Source of the DNA: DASVFB01 sp036380275
Lineage (GTDB): Bacteria; Actinomycetota; Thermoleophilia; Gaiellales; Gaiellaceae
NCBI GenBank assembly: GCA_036380275.1
Contig: DASVFB010000059.1
Span: forward strand, 1-6,163
Direction: 5' to 3'
DNA length: 6,163 bases
Part shown: positions 1 to 5,567 of the stretch, piece by piece
How the letters are laid out: the number at the start of each line of letters is the position of its first letter
Position numbering within the stretch: the first letter of the stretch is position 1
The notes under the pieces: generated by a model
Told to the model about the DNA's origin: nothing
The model's input: the letters and a program-made list of their open reading frames with translations, nothing else
The model's database searches: none
Made by a program: the position numbers and the translations under genes

Positions 1-137
1 CGCTCGCCGCCGTCCTCGGCCGCGACCTCGCGCGCGAAGACGACGATGCGCTCGCCGTCCGTCCGCGCGTGGTCGAGCGGTAGAACGAACTCGTGGTCGG
101 TGAGAACCAGGCCGCGGATGCGGCGCGTCACCGCCAT
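1..137 (-). CDS. Alpha/beta hydrolase, proline iminopeptidase-like (N-terminal fragment)
   Basis: Translating the minus strand from the ATG at 137 gives about 45 residues that stay open to the left edge. They begin MAVTRRIRGLVLTDHEF and continue with VLPLDH and a stretch ending VVFAREVAAEDGGE. The order TDH-x-F-x-x-PLDH followed by G-E-R-I-x-V-F-A-R-E is what I know from the start of actinobacterial proline-iminopeptidase-like alpha/beta hydrolases, just before the oxyanion-loop GGPG motif. That motif and the catalytic Ser-Asp-His lie outside the window. Family members remove N-terminal proline from peptides in the cytoplasm, but many relatives act on other substrates, so the exact reaction is open. 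No strong Shine-Dalgarno precedes the ATG. The start is only 6 bp from the end of the palindromic element at 144-304, so the leader is made almost wholly of that element. Confidence 0.8.
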   Translation of the reverse strand, partial: MAVTRRIRGLVLTDHEFVLPLDHARTDGERIVVFAREVAAEDGGE

Positions 138-143
138 CGCCCA

Positions 144-304
144 AGAACTCGTTTCATATGCGCTTCGTCGACGGGGTGCGCTGGGCGGTGCGAGGCAAGG
201 ACGCAGGGAGCCCCGATATGCACACATATCGGGGCGACTGAGGACGCCGCATCGCGCCGTCCAGCGCGGCCCGGCGGCACAAGGCTCATTGTGAAACGAG
301 TTCT
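144..304. repeat. 161-bp palindromic (MITE-like) element after glnA
   Basis: The outer ends are perfect 13-bp inverted repeats: AGAACTCGTTTCA at 144-156 and TGAAACGAGTTCT at 292-304. The centre is a perfect 11-bp stem with a 4-base loop (210-220 and 225-235, arms GCCCCGATATG and CATATCGGGGC). Between ends and centre the arms still resemble each other in inverted orientation; for example GCGCTGGGCGGTGCGAGGC on the left matches the complement of the right arm at about 15 of 19 bases. The whole block is therefore one long imperfect palindrome, not two unrelated hairpins. It holds no credible gene. It starts 8 bp past the glnA stop and ends 6 bp before the hydrolase start. I see no clear target-site duplication and no T-tract after the core stem on either strand, so it is neither a textbook insertion nor a textbook intrinsic terminator. 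A dispersed palindromic or MITE-like element is my inference. Confidence 0.75.
210..235 (-). other. Core hairpin of the palindromic element
   Basis: This is an 11-bp uninterrupted stem (G210-C235 inward to G220-C225) around the loop CACA. In RNA from the glnA transcript it would be a strong hairpin. Its centre (222.5) is 1.5 bases off the midpoint of the outer inverted repeats (224). That fits a small indel in one arm. It could slow or stop transcription downstream of glnA or protect the glnA mRNA 3' end, but no U-run follows, so a terminator role is only possible. Confidence 0.6.
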
Positions 305-312
305 AGAGGCTC

Positions 313-1677
313 TCACAGCACCGCGAGGTACTTGTCCATCTCCCATTGCGAAAGCTGGACGCGGTACTCGTCCCACTCCTTGCGCTTCAGCTCGACGTAG
401 CGGTCGAAGATGTGCGGGCCGAGCGCCTTGCGCACGAGCTCCGACTGCGCCAGCTCGGAGATCGCCTCGCCCAGCGTCTCGGGCAACGCGGTGATTCCCC
501 GCTCGGTTCGCTGCTCGGCCGTGAGGTGGTACAGGTTCGTCTCCATGGGCTCCGGGAGGTCGTAACCCTTCTCGATCCCCTCCAGCCCGGCATGCAAGAG
601 GCACGCGAACGTGAGGTACGGGTTGCACGCCGGGTCGGGGCAGCGGATCTCGGCGCGCGTCGCCTGCTCGGCACCCGGCTTGTACAGCGGGATGCGGATC
701 AGCGCCGAGCGGTTCCGCCGCGACCACGCGACGTACACCGGCGCCTCGTAGCCGGGGACGAGCCGCTTGTACGAGTTCACCCACTGCGCGAACACGGCCG
801 AGATCTCCCGCGCGTGCCGCAGCTGGCCGGCGATGAAGCCCTTGCCGACGTCGGACAGATGCCACTCGTCGTCCGAGTCGAAGAACGCGTTCCGTCCGTC
901 CTTGAAGAGTGACTGGTGCGTGTGCATCCCCGAGCCGTTCTCGCCGAAGATCGGCTTTGGCATGAACGTCGCGTGGAAGCCCGCCTTCTTCGCGACCTCT
1001 TTCACGATCAGGCGGTACGTGACCGTGTGGTCGGCCATCGTCAACGCCGGCGCGAAGCGCATGTCGATCTCGTGCTGCGAAGGCCCGACCTCGTGGTGGA
1101 CGTACTCGATCGGGATGCCCATGCTCTCGAGCGCCCGCACGGTCTGCTGCCTCAGCTCGGTCGCCGCGTCGAGCGTCGTCATCGCGAAGTAGCCGCCCTC
1201 GTCGAGGGTCTCGGTGCCCTTGTCGTCCTCGAAGAGGAAGTACTCCAGCTCGGGGCCGACGTTGAACGTGTCGAAGCCCATCGACTCCATCCGCTCGAGC
1301 GCACGGCGCATCACGTAGCGCGGATCGCCTTCGTACGGCTTGCCGTCGGGCGTGACGATGTCGCAGATCATCCGGCCGACCTTGGTCTCACCCTCGCGCC
1401 ACGGCATCAGCTGGTACGTGTTCGGGTCGGGGATCGCGACCATGTCGGACTCCTCGATCGCGTTGAAACCCGTGATCGACGAGCCGTCGAAGCCCATCCC
1501 GTCGTCGAGCGCGCCCTCGATCTCGCTCGGCGTGACGGCGAAGCTCTTGAGATGCCCTTCGATGTCCGTGAACCAGAGCAGCACGAACTCGACGCCCTCG
1601 TCGTCGATCCGCTTCAGCACCTCCTTGCGCGCCTTCGGTTCGCTCGTCGCCCGGTTCGGTGTCTCGACCTGCGCCAC
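313..1677 (-). CDS. glnA: Glutamine synthetase, type I-alpha (class III-free, 454 aa)
   Basis: Joins glutamate and ammonia to glutamine using ATP; cytoplasmic dodecamer in this family. The protein is 454 aa when started at the GTG at 1677, which has AGGAGG at 7 bases' distance; an upstream in-frame ATG adds 46 low-complexity residues and is rejected. Active-site elements appear in order: DGSS loop 64-67, E143 and E145 (GPELEYF), E196 and E203 (EVGPSQHE), H252/H254 (HTH), NSYKRLVPGYEAP with E311, the arginines of RNR and IRIP (R321, R323, R328), and E343/R345 (EIRCPDPACNPYL). Length and the lack of the roughly 25-residue beta-type insertion place it in type I-alpha, near Bacillus GlnA and mycobacterial GlnA2. 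Two oddities: the position of Bacillus Arg62 (GFVRIEESDM), involved in glutamine feedback, reads GFNAIEESDM (Ala73), and a tyrosine stands in the NLY site (Tyr383) that is adenylylated in beta-type enzymes. It starts 34 bases after the MFS stop, so read-through from that gene is likely. Confidence 0.97.
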   Translation of the reverse strand: MAQVETPNRATSEPKARKEVLKRIDDEGVEFVLLWFTDIEGHLKSFAVTPSEIEGALDDGMGFDGSSITGFNAIEESDMVAIPDPNTYQLMPWREGETKVGRMICDIVTPDGKPYEGDPRYVMRRALERMESMGFDTFNVGPELEYFLFEDDKGTETLDEGGYFAMTTLDAATELRQQTVRALESMGIPIEYVHHEVGPSQHEIDMRFAPALTMADHTVTYRLIVKEVAKKAGFHATFMPKPIFGENGSGMHTHQSLFKDGRNAFFDSDDEWHLSDVGKGFIAGQLRHAREISAVFAQWVNSYKRLVPGYEAPVYVAWSRRNRSALIRIPLYKPGAEQATRAEIRCPDPACNPYLTFACLLHAGLEGIEKGYDLPEPMETNLYHLTAEQRTERGITALPETLGEAISELAQSELVRKALGPHIFDRYVELKRKEWDEYRVQLSQWEMDKYLAVL

Positions 1678-1684
1678 TGAATTC

Positions 1685-1690
1685 CCTCCT
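1685..1690 (-). promoter_or_regulatory. Shine-Dalgarno of glnA
   Basis: The minus strand reads AGGAGG here, 7 bases before the GTG at 1677. This is the best ribosome-binding site in the window and decides the start: GTG at 1677, not the in-frame ATG at 1815, which lies inside the upstream MFS gene. Confidence 0.9.
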
Positions 1691-1711
1691 GAATCGGAAA
1701 GGCCGAGCGTA

Positions 1712-2965
1712 TTACGTCTCGGCCGGGGCGGGCAGCGCCTCGAGCTCGGGCTCGGCGCCGCCGTGCCGCAACGCGCGGGCGTAAAGGCCCAGAGCGGGAG
1801 TGAGCACCAGTGCACCCGTGGTCAGAGCGGCGCGAAGCCCCCAGACATTGCCGATCGCGCCCAACACAGGGCCGCCTGCCGCCTGGCCGATCGCGTCGGC
1901 CTGGCCCGTCATGGAGAGGACGGTCGCGCGCACGCTCGAGTCCTGAATCTGCTGATTCACCCAGATCGACCACAGTGGCCCTTCGAGCTGGCGAATGAGG
2001 AAGATCGACAGCAGCGCCACGATTGCGACGGCCGCCGACGTCGTCAGCGCAAAGACGAGCAGCCCGACGATCACCAACGCCGTTGCGCCGAAGAGGAGCC
2101 GCGCGATGTCGGCAGTGCCACGGCGCTCGAACCGCTTGCGAAGCCGTCCGACGGCAAAGAAGCCGAAGACCATCGAGACAACGCTGAACGCACCGAACCA
2201 CACGACGGGCTCGAAATCGCCGATCGAAGGAAGGCCGATGTCGCGGAGGAAGTGCGCCTCCTTGAGCCGGTCGAAGGCCTCCGCGCCCGTGCCGCCGATG
2301 AGCGCGATGCCGATCAGCAGCAGCAGAAGGGGCTGCGCGCGCACGTACCGCCCGCCCGCGACCGCCGTCCTGCTCAGCTCGCCGAGCGCAGTCGCGTCGA
2401 CGCTGCGTGCCCGGCGCACGAAGCCGGTCTCAGGCATCAGCAACGCGCAGGCGATCCCGCACGAGATGGTGACCGCGCCGCTGACGATGACTGCGGCGCG
2501 CAGCGACACAACGCCGAGGCCGACGAACGCAAACAGGCCGACGAACGCACCGGCGTACTCGAACCGCGCACCTCTCAGAAAGACGTGCGGGATCCTCTCC
2601 ACACCGACCTCGTCGGTGATCCAGGCCTGGTACGCGCCGCTCGTGAACGTGTACGAGACACCCCAGAGCGCCCACAGCGCGATGATGAGCGCGGGAGAGT
2701 CGACGACGCCGACGAGCAGCCAGGCGACTCCCATGCCGAGAAACCCGATGACGAGCGACAGGCGGCGGCTGTAGGTGTCGGCGACGATGCCGGTCGGCAC
2801 TTCGCACAGAAAGACGGTGCCTTCCATCGCCGTTCCCATCAGCACGAGCTGAAGCGGCGAGAGGTGCAGTTCGCTCACGAGGTACAGCGACATGACGATC
2901 CACGTCGGCGTCGAGAGCGTGAACTCGAGCGCGTAGTAGAGCTTCTCCGCGCCGACGCGTCTCAC
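1712..2965 (-). CDS. MFS transporter (about 417 aa)
   Basis: Major facilitator superfamily membrane protein with about 12 hydrophobic segments in two halves. The first loop carries the MFS motif A as G59-I-V-A-D63-T-Y-S-R67-R68, preceded by FLCEVPT as in tetracycline-efflux-like members. The charged middle loop is at about 181-210 and a second loop (EAFDRLKEAHFLRDIGLP, 229-246) interrupts the C-terminal half. The tail (400-417) is hydrophilic and rich in Ala, Pro and Glu. I choose the GTG at 2965, which overlaps the methyltransferase stop as GTGA and has AAGAG just upstream; a GTG at 2977 would add four residues but has no ribosome-binding site. Family knowledge suggests proton-driven export of a small molecule or drug; the substrate cannot be read. 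It follows the acetyltransferase and methyltransferase genes in one apparent operon, and glnA follows it closely. Confidence 0.9.
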   Translation of the reverse strand: MRRVGAEKLYYALEFTLSTPTWIVMSLYLVSELHLSPLQLVLMGTAMEGTVFLCEVPTGIVADTYSRRLSLVIGFLGMGVAWLLVGVVDSPALIIALWALWGVSYTFTSGAYQAWITDEVGVERIPHVFLRGARFEYAGAFVGLFAFVGLGVVSLRAAVIVSGAVTISCGIACALLMPETGFVRRARSVDATALGELSRTAVAGGRYVRAQPLLLLLIGIALIGGTGAEAFDRLKEAHFLRDIGLPSIGDFEPVVWFGAFSVVSMVFGFFAVGRLRKRFERRGTADIARLLFGATALVIVGLLVFALTTSAAVAIVALLSIFLIRQLEGPLWSIWVNQQIQDSSVRATVLSMTGQADAIGQAAGGPVLGAIGNVWGLRAALTTGALVLTPALGLYARALRHGGAEPELEALPAPAET

Positions 2966-3669
2966 GTCTCTTGCCACACCGACACGTGCTTGGTGCTGTC
3001 AGCGGTGAACGGCTCGCGCTTCCAGCCGCTCCAACGCTCGCGCAGCGACATCCCCGCGAGCCGCGCCATGAGGTCGAGCTCGGCCGGCGAGACGGAGCGG
3101 AACGCAATCGAGAAGCGTTCCCAGCGTCCATCGATGAGGTTGAAGTGATGCGAGACGAGGCGCTGCGTGTCGAAGTCGAGCTCGTCGACGCCAACGTGTG
3201 TGTCGCTCAGGTCGAAGACCTCAAGTCGTTGCGTGTTCGGGACGCCGACCTCGATGACGAAGCAGCCGCCCGGCTCGAGGTGCGCGGCGGCGTTCTCGAA
3301 GCTCGCGACCTGCGCCTCTTGCGTTGTCTGGTTGTTGATGCTGTTGAAGACGAGATAGACGAGCGAGAACGGCCCATCGATCCTCGTCGTCGCGTAGTCG
3401 CCGATTGCGACGGGGATGTCGTCGCCGCTCGGCTTCTTACGCAGTTGAGCGACCATGTCGGGCGAGAGATCGATGCCCGCGACCCGTACCCCGCGCTGAG
3501 CGAGCGGGAGCGCGATCCGCCCGGTGCCGATCGCGAGCTCGAGGGCACCGCCGCCTGCCAACGGCGCGAGGAAATCGACGGTCGTCGCGATGACAGCGGG
3601 ATCGAAGTACGGGCCTGTCGACTCGTCGTAACGTGCCGCGGTCTCGCCGCCGAAGTAGTTCTCAGGCAT
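2962..3669 (-). CDS. Class I SAM-dependent methyltransferase (235 aa)
   Basis: Rossmann-fold methyltransferase that would transfer a methyl group from S-adenosylmethionine to an unknown acceptor. Motif I is ALELAIGTGRIALPL (42-56), holding the E-x-A-x-G-T-G SAM loop. The acidic end of strand 2 is D67 in VAGIDLSPDM. An adenine-side acidic residue is D91 in IPVAIGDYATT. FSLVYLVFNSINN (101-113) fills the strand-4 motif, and LEPGGCFVIEVGVP (131-144) is the usual strand-5 turn. There is no membrane segment or signal peptide. Length fits the small-molecule Methyltransf_25/11-like group, about 230-250 aa. The ATG at 3669 overlaps the end of the acetyltransferase gene by 8 bp, with only a weak GGAG upstream, so translation is probably coupled. 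Its stop overlaps the MFS start. The acceptor cannot be inferred. Confidence 0.9.
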   Translation of the reverse strand: MPENYFGGETAARYDESTGPYFDPAVIATTVDFLAPLAGGGALELAIGTGRIALPLAQRGVRVAGIDLSPDMVAQLRKKPSGDDIPVAIGDYATTRIDGPFSLVYLVFNSINNQTTQEAQVASFENAAAHLEPGGCFVIEVGVPNTQRLEVFDLSDTHVGVDELDFDTQRLVSHHFNLIDGRWERFSIAFRSVSPAELDLMARLAGMSLRERWSGWKREPFTADSTKHVSVWQET

Positions 3670-4555
3670 CGAGCGGCAGGCTCCGCGCGAAGGCGAGATC
3701 CACCTCGGTCGTGACGTACCCGAGGCGTTCGTTGACGCCCTGCATGTTCTCGTTGCCCGTCTGCGTCCACGTGACGAGCTCGCGGATGCCGTCCGCGGCG
3801 GCCCAGGCGATCGAGCGCTGCTTGATGGCAGTCGCGAGGCCGCGCCGGCGCCAGTCGCGGCGAACCACCGTCAGCCCGTGCTCGCACTTCGTCGGTTCGT
3901 CGGGCCAGCGCATCAGTCCCGCGTAGCCGACGATCTCCCCGTCCGCGAGCGCGACGAACGACCCGCCCGGCAGCGTCGCCTCCTCGGCCAGCCAGTTGTC
4001 TTCGAGAATGTCGAGGCCGTCGATCGGCATGTCCTCGTAGCCCTGCTGCGCGACCGGCCACGCCTCGCGCAGGAGTTCCGGCCGCGACTCGATGGACACG
4101 AACTCGACGCGGTCGACATCGCGAAGCACTGGAAGAGGTACGTCGTCGAGGTCGAGCACTTGCTTGACGTCGCGGCGCGTCTCCTCGAAGCCGAAGCGGC
4201 GCGCGAAGGCGATCGACCGCTCGTCGGCTCCGGCGACGTGCGAGCCCGCGCGCTCGAACCCGCGCTCGACCGCCAGTTCGGCGAGCCTGGTCAGGAGCGC
4301 CGTGCCGACGCCGCGGCCTCGCTTGTCCGGCAGCACGCGCGGCGCGACGTGCGCACCACCAAGGTCGGACCGGTTCATGAGCCCGCTTCCCGCGAGCTCG
4401 CCGTCCAACTCCGCGAGCAAGTGCGCGTCACCTGGCTTGATGAAGGTCTTGAGCTCGTCGAGGCTCGGCGCCCGCTCGTCCGGCAGCACAGCGCGGCGAA
4501 CCCCGAGCCACACGTCGTAGTCGTCGTCCGTGACGCACTGGCGCAGCGTGATCAT
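3662..4555 (-). CDS. Tandem-domain GNAT N-acetyltransferase (297 aa)
   Basis: Two GNAT domains in one chain. The N-terminal domain (about 1-137) carries the acetyl-CoA pyrophosphate loop R79-G-R-G-V-G84 after VLPDK, then SIAFARRFGF (114-123), the usual C-terminal helix and strand. The C-terminal domain (about 148-290) repeats the plan: GSFVALADGEIVGYAGL (198-214), VVRRDWRRRGLATA (230-243) as acetyl-CoA loop, and NENMQGVNERLGYV (268-281). Both loops look intact, so both halves may bind acetyl-CoA. Mycothiol synthase MshD has the same double layout and similar length, but I see nothing that singles it out, so I do not assign it. The ATG at 4555 has GAGGTG 7 bases upstream. It is the first gene of a tightly overlapping trio with the methyltransferase and the MFS transporter. 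Confidence 0.9.
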   Translation of the reverse strand: MITLRQCVTDDDYDVWLGVRRAVLPDERAPSLDELKTFIKPGDAHLLAELDGELAGSGLMNRSDLGGAHVAPRVLPDKRGRGVGTALLTRLAELAVERGFERAGSHVAGADERSIAFARRFGFEETRRDVKQVLDLDDVPLPVLRDVDRVEFVSIESRPELLREAWPVAQQGYEDMPIDGLDILEDNWLAEEATLPGGSFVALADGEIVGYAGLMRWPDEPTKCEHGLTVVRRDWRRRGLATAIKQRSIAWAAADGIRELVTWTQTGNENMQGVNERLGYVTTEVDLAFARSLPLDA

Positions 4556-4562
4556 CCCGAGT

Positions 4563-4568
4563 CACCTC
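4563..4568 (-). promoter_or_regulatory. Shine-Dalgarno of the GNAT gene
   Basis: The minus strand reads GAGGTG, 7 bases before the ATG at 4555. It supports this start and an independent translation start for the trio. I could not find a convincing -35/-10 pair in the 187-bp gap upstream. Confidence 0.8.
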
Positions 4569-4575
4569 GCACTGC

Positions 4576-4624
4576 CTCGACGAAACATGTCCCGAGTCCT
4601 GGACGCGGGACATGTCCTGTCGAG
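4576..4624. repeat. Palindrome A (49 bp) upstream of the GNAT gene
   Basis: The core at 4585-4615 is a palindrome centred on T4600: ACATGTCCCGAGTCC on the left pairs with the right arm at 14 of 15 positions (only A4595/G4605 fails). Past a 3-base mismatch on each side, six further pairs (4576-4581 with 4619-4624, CTCGAC/GTCGAG) extend it. It shares a 19-base direct repeat, CATGYCCCGAGTCCTGGAC (4586-4604), with palindrome B. It has no following T-run in the minus-strand direction. It could be a dispersed repeat unit, a transcript-processing hairpin, or an operator; copying of a dispersed repeat is my favoured reading. Confidence 0.75.
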
Positions 4625-4687
4625 CGAGCGCCTTGCGCTGGACGAACGCCCGACTGGCCTTCAAACGCCGAGCGAGGTCGTCCGCCC

Positions 4688-4724
4688 AGGCCATGCCCCG
4701 AGTCCTGGACTCCGGGCATGGCCT
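4688..4724. repeat. Palindrome B (37 bp) just after the ABC permease stop
   Basis: It is centred on T4706 with 18-base arms (AGGCCATGCCCCGAGTCC on the left), paired at 17 of 18 positions; only C4699/C4713 fails. It lies 18 bases past the permease stop (4743-4745). The minus-strand RNA would form a very stable hairpin, but GGGCGGACG follows instead of a U-run, so it is not a classical intrinsic terminator; it may still shield the 3' end of the exporter mRNA. Palindrome A, 106 bp away centre to centre, is its sibling. Confidence 0.75.
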
Positions 4725-4742
4725 TTCCAGGCGGTGGGACGT

Positions 4743-5567
4743 TCATCCGGACCGCTTCAACTTTCCGTGCTGCTTCGCGTAGCGCTCACCCGTTCGGAAC
4801 GTGAACAGCCCGAGCGGCACCGACACGGCGCCGATCACGAGCAGGGGCCAGACATCGGCCCACTGGGCCGATGTCCCTTCGAGAATCGCCGCGCGGATGC
4901 CACGCAGCGCGTACGTCGCCGGCGAGATCTTGGCGATCCACTGCATCCACTCGGGAAGCACCGACACCGGGTAGTAGACGCCCGAGACCACGAGCATCAG
5001 CCCCTGCGCGATGAAACCGAGCTGCGTCCCTTTCTCCGGCGAGATCAGCGGCAGGACGGCGGTCATCATCCCGATCCCGATGAACGACACCGACGCGATT
5101 GCGAGCAGCACCATCGCAGCCGTGTAGTTCGCGTCGGGCAGGTGCAGCGAGAAGAATGACGCGATCACGACGAAGAGCAGGCTCGCGCGCACGACGCCGT
5201 AGGCGACTGCGAACAGGCCCATGCCGAACAGGTGGATGGGCCGCGAGAGCGGCGCCATGAACGTGTACTCGATCGTCCCTTCCCAGCGCTCCCACGAGAC
5301 CGTCTCCGTGAGGATCTCGAAGATGATCCCGAGGTACGCCCAGATCACGCCGCCGATCAGCAGCGTGGCTGCGAGCTGGTTCTGCTCCGCCGCCGAGGCG
5401 CCGACGCCCTTGGAGATGAAGACAATCGTGAGCGTGTTCGCGCAGGTCCAGAGGAAGAACGCGACCTCCCACCAGACGTAGCGCTTGACCAGGTACCAGT
5501 TGCGCTCGACGACGCCGCCAAGGCCGACCAGCTCGTGGCGGACGACTTGTGCTGCCTGGGCCACCAT
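4743..5567 (-). CDS. ABC-2 type transporter permease (274 aa)
   Basis: Integral membrane half of an ABC exporter. About six hydrophobic segments can be seen: 33-52, 66-87, 112-136, 148-175, 184-205 and 238-256. ETVSWERWEGTIEYTFMAP (88-106) matches the cytosolic E-x-GT-x-E region that contacts the ATPase in ABC-2 permeases. SGVYYPVSVLPEWMQWIAKI followed by SPATYALRGIRAAIL (195-229) is the C-terminal family signature (P-x-x-x-LP, P-x-TY-x-x-x-x-R). The tail is basic and cytosolic. Its ATG at 5567 shares one base with the ATPase stop (TAATG) and is preceded by GGAGGTGA at 7 bases, so the two subunits are made together. Such pairs export lipids, polysaccharides, peptides or drugs; nothing here tells which. 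Confidence 0.93.
   Translation of the reverse strand: MVAQAAQVVRHELVGLGGVVERNWYLVKRYVWWEVAFFLWTCANTLTIVFISKGVGASAAEQNQLAATLLIGGVIWAYLGIIFEILTETVSWERWEGTIEYTFMAPLSRPIHLFGMGLFAVAYGVVRASLLFVVIASFFSLHLPDANYTAAMVLLAIASVSFIGIGMMTAVLPLISPEKGTQLGFIAQGLMLVVSGVYYPVSVLPEWMQWIAKISPATYALRGIRAAILEGTSAQWADVWPLLVIGAVSVPLGLFTFRTGERYAKQHGKLKRSG

Larger units (their letters stand above)
4556..4742 (-). other. 187-bp intergenic gap between exporter and modification operon
   Basis: The largest gap in the window. It separates the ABC pair from the GNAT-led trio and holds palindromes A and B, the GNAT ribosome-binding site and about 60 bp of spacer (4625-4687) without a clear gene. A minus-strand open frame does cross it from an ATG at 4694, but it runs on into the GNAT gene out of frame and has no ribosome-binding site. 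I see no convincing sigma-70-like promoter, so whether the trio has its own promoter is undecided. Confidence 0.6.

Noticed and set aside
144..304. The palindromic element as an insertion sequence with target duplication
   Set aside because: The bases flanking the two ends do not repeat in a convincing way and no transposase is encoded, so a full IS call is not supported.
128..865. Minus-strand open frame of 245 codons overlapping the 3' half of glnA and the palindrome
   Set aside because: It is an alternative frame of glnA (real frame is certain from the active-site motifs) that happens to run on through the element.
1698..1715. TAATACG in front of glnA as a promoter -10
   Set aside because: It overlaps the MFS stop codon and no -35-like sequence lies at the right distance; resemblance to a phage promoter start is only seven bases.
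1340..3148. Long plus-strand open frame of 602 codons opposite glnA and the MFS gene
   Set aside because: Its product is a low-complexity run of Arg, Asp, Glu and Ala without any domain. It is the antisense shadow of two well-supported genes in GC-rich DNA.
4428..4694. Minus-strand 88-codon open frame starting MAWADDLARRLK across the gap
   Set aside because: It starts inside palindrome B, contains palindrome A, and ends out of frame in the GNAT gene. No ribosome-binding site. Kept in mind as a possible small gene but not supported.
4688..4724. Palindrome B as an intrinsic terminator of the ABC operon
   Set aside because: The position and stem are right, but no run of U follows in the direction of transcription, so I list it as a repeat rather than a terminator.
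3878..4804. Plus-strand open frame of 308 codons opposite the GNAT gene and the intergenic gap
   Set aside because: Same shadow composition; it crosses both palindromes and ends in the permease gene. No ribosome-binding site or recognisable domain.
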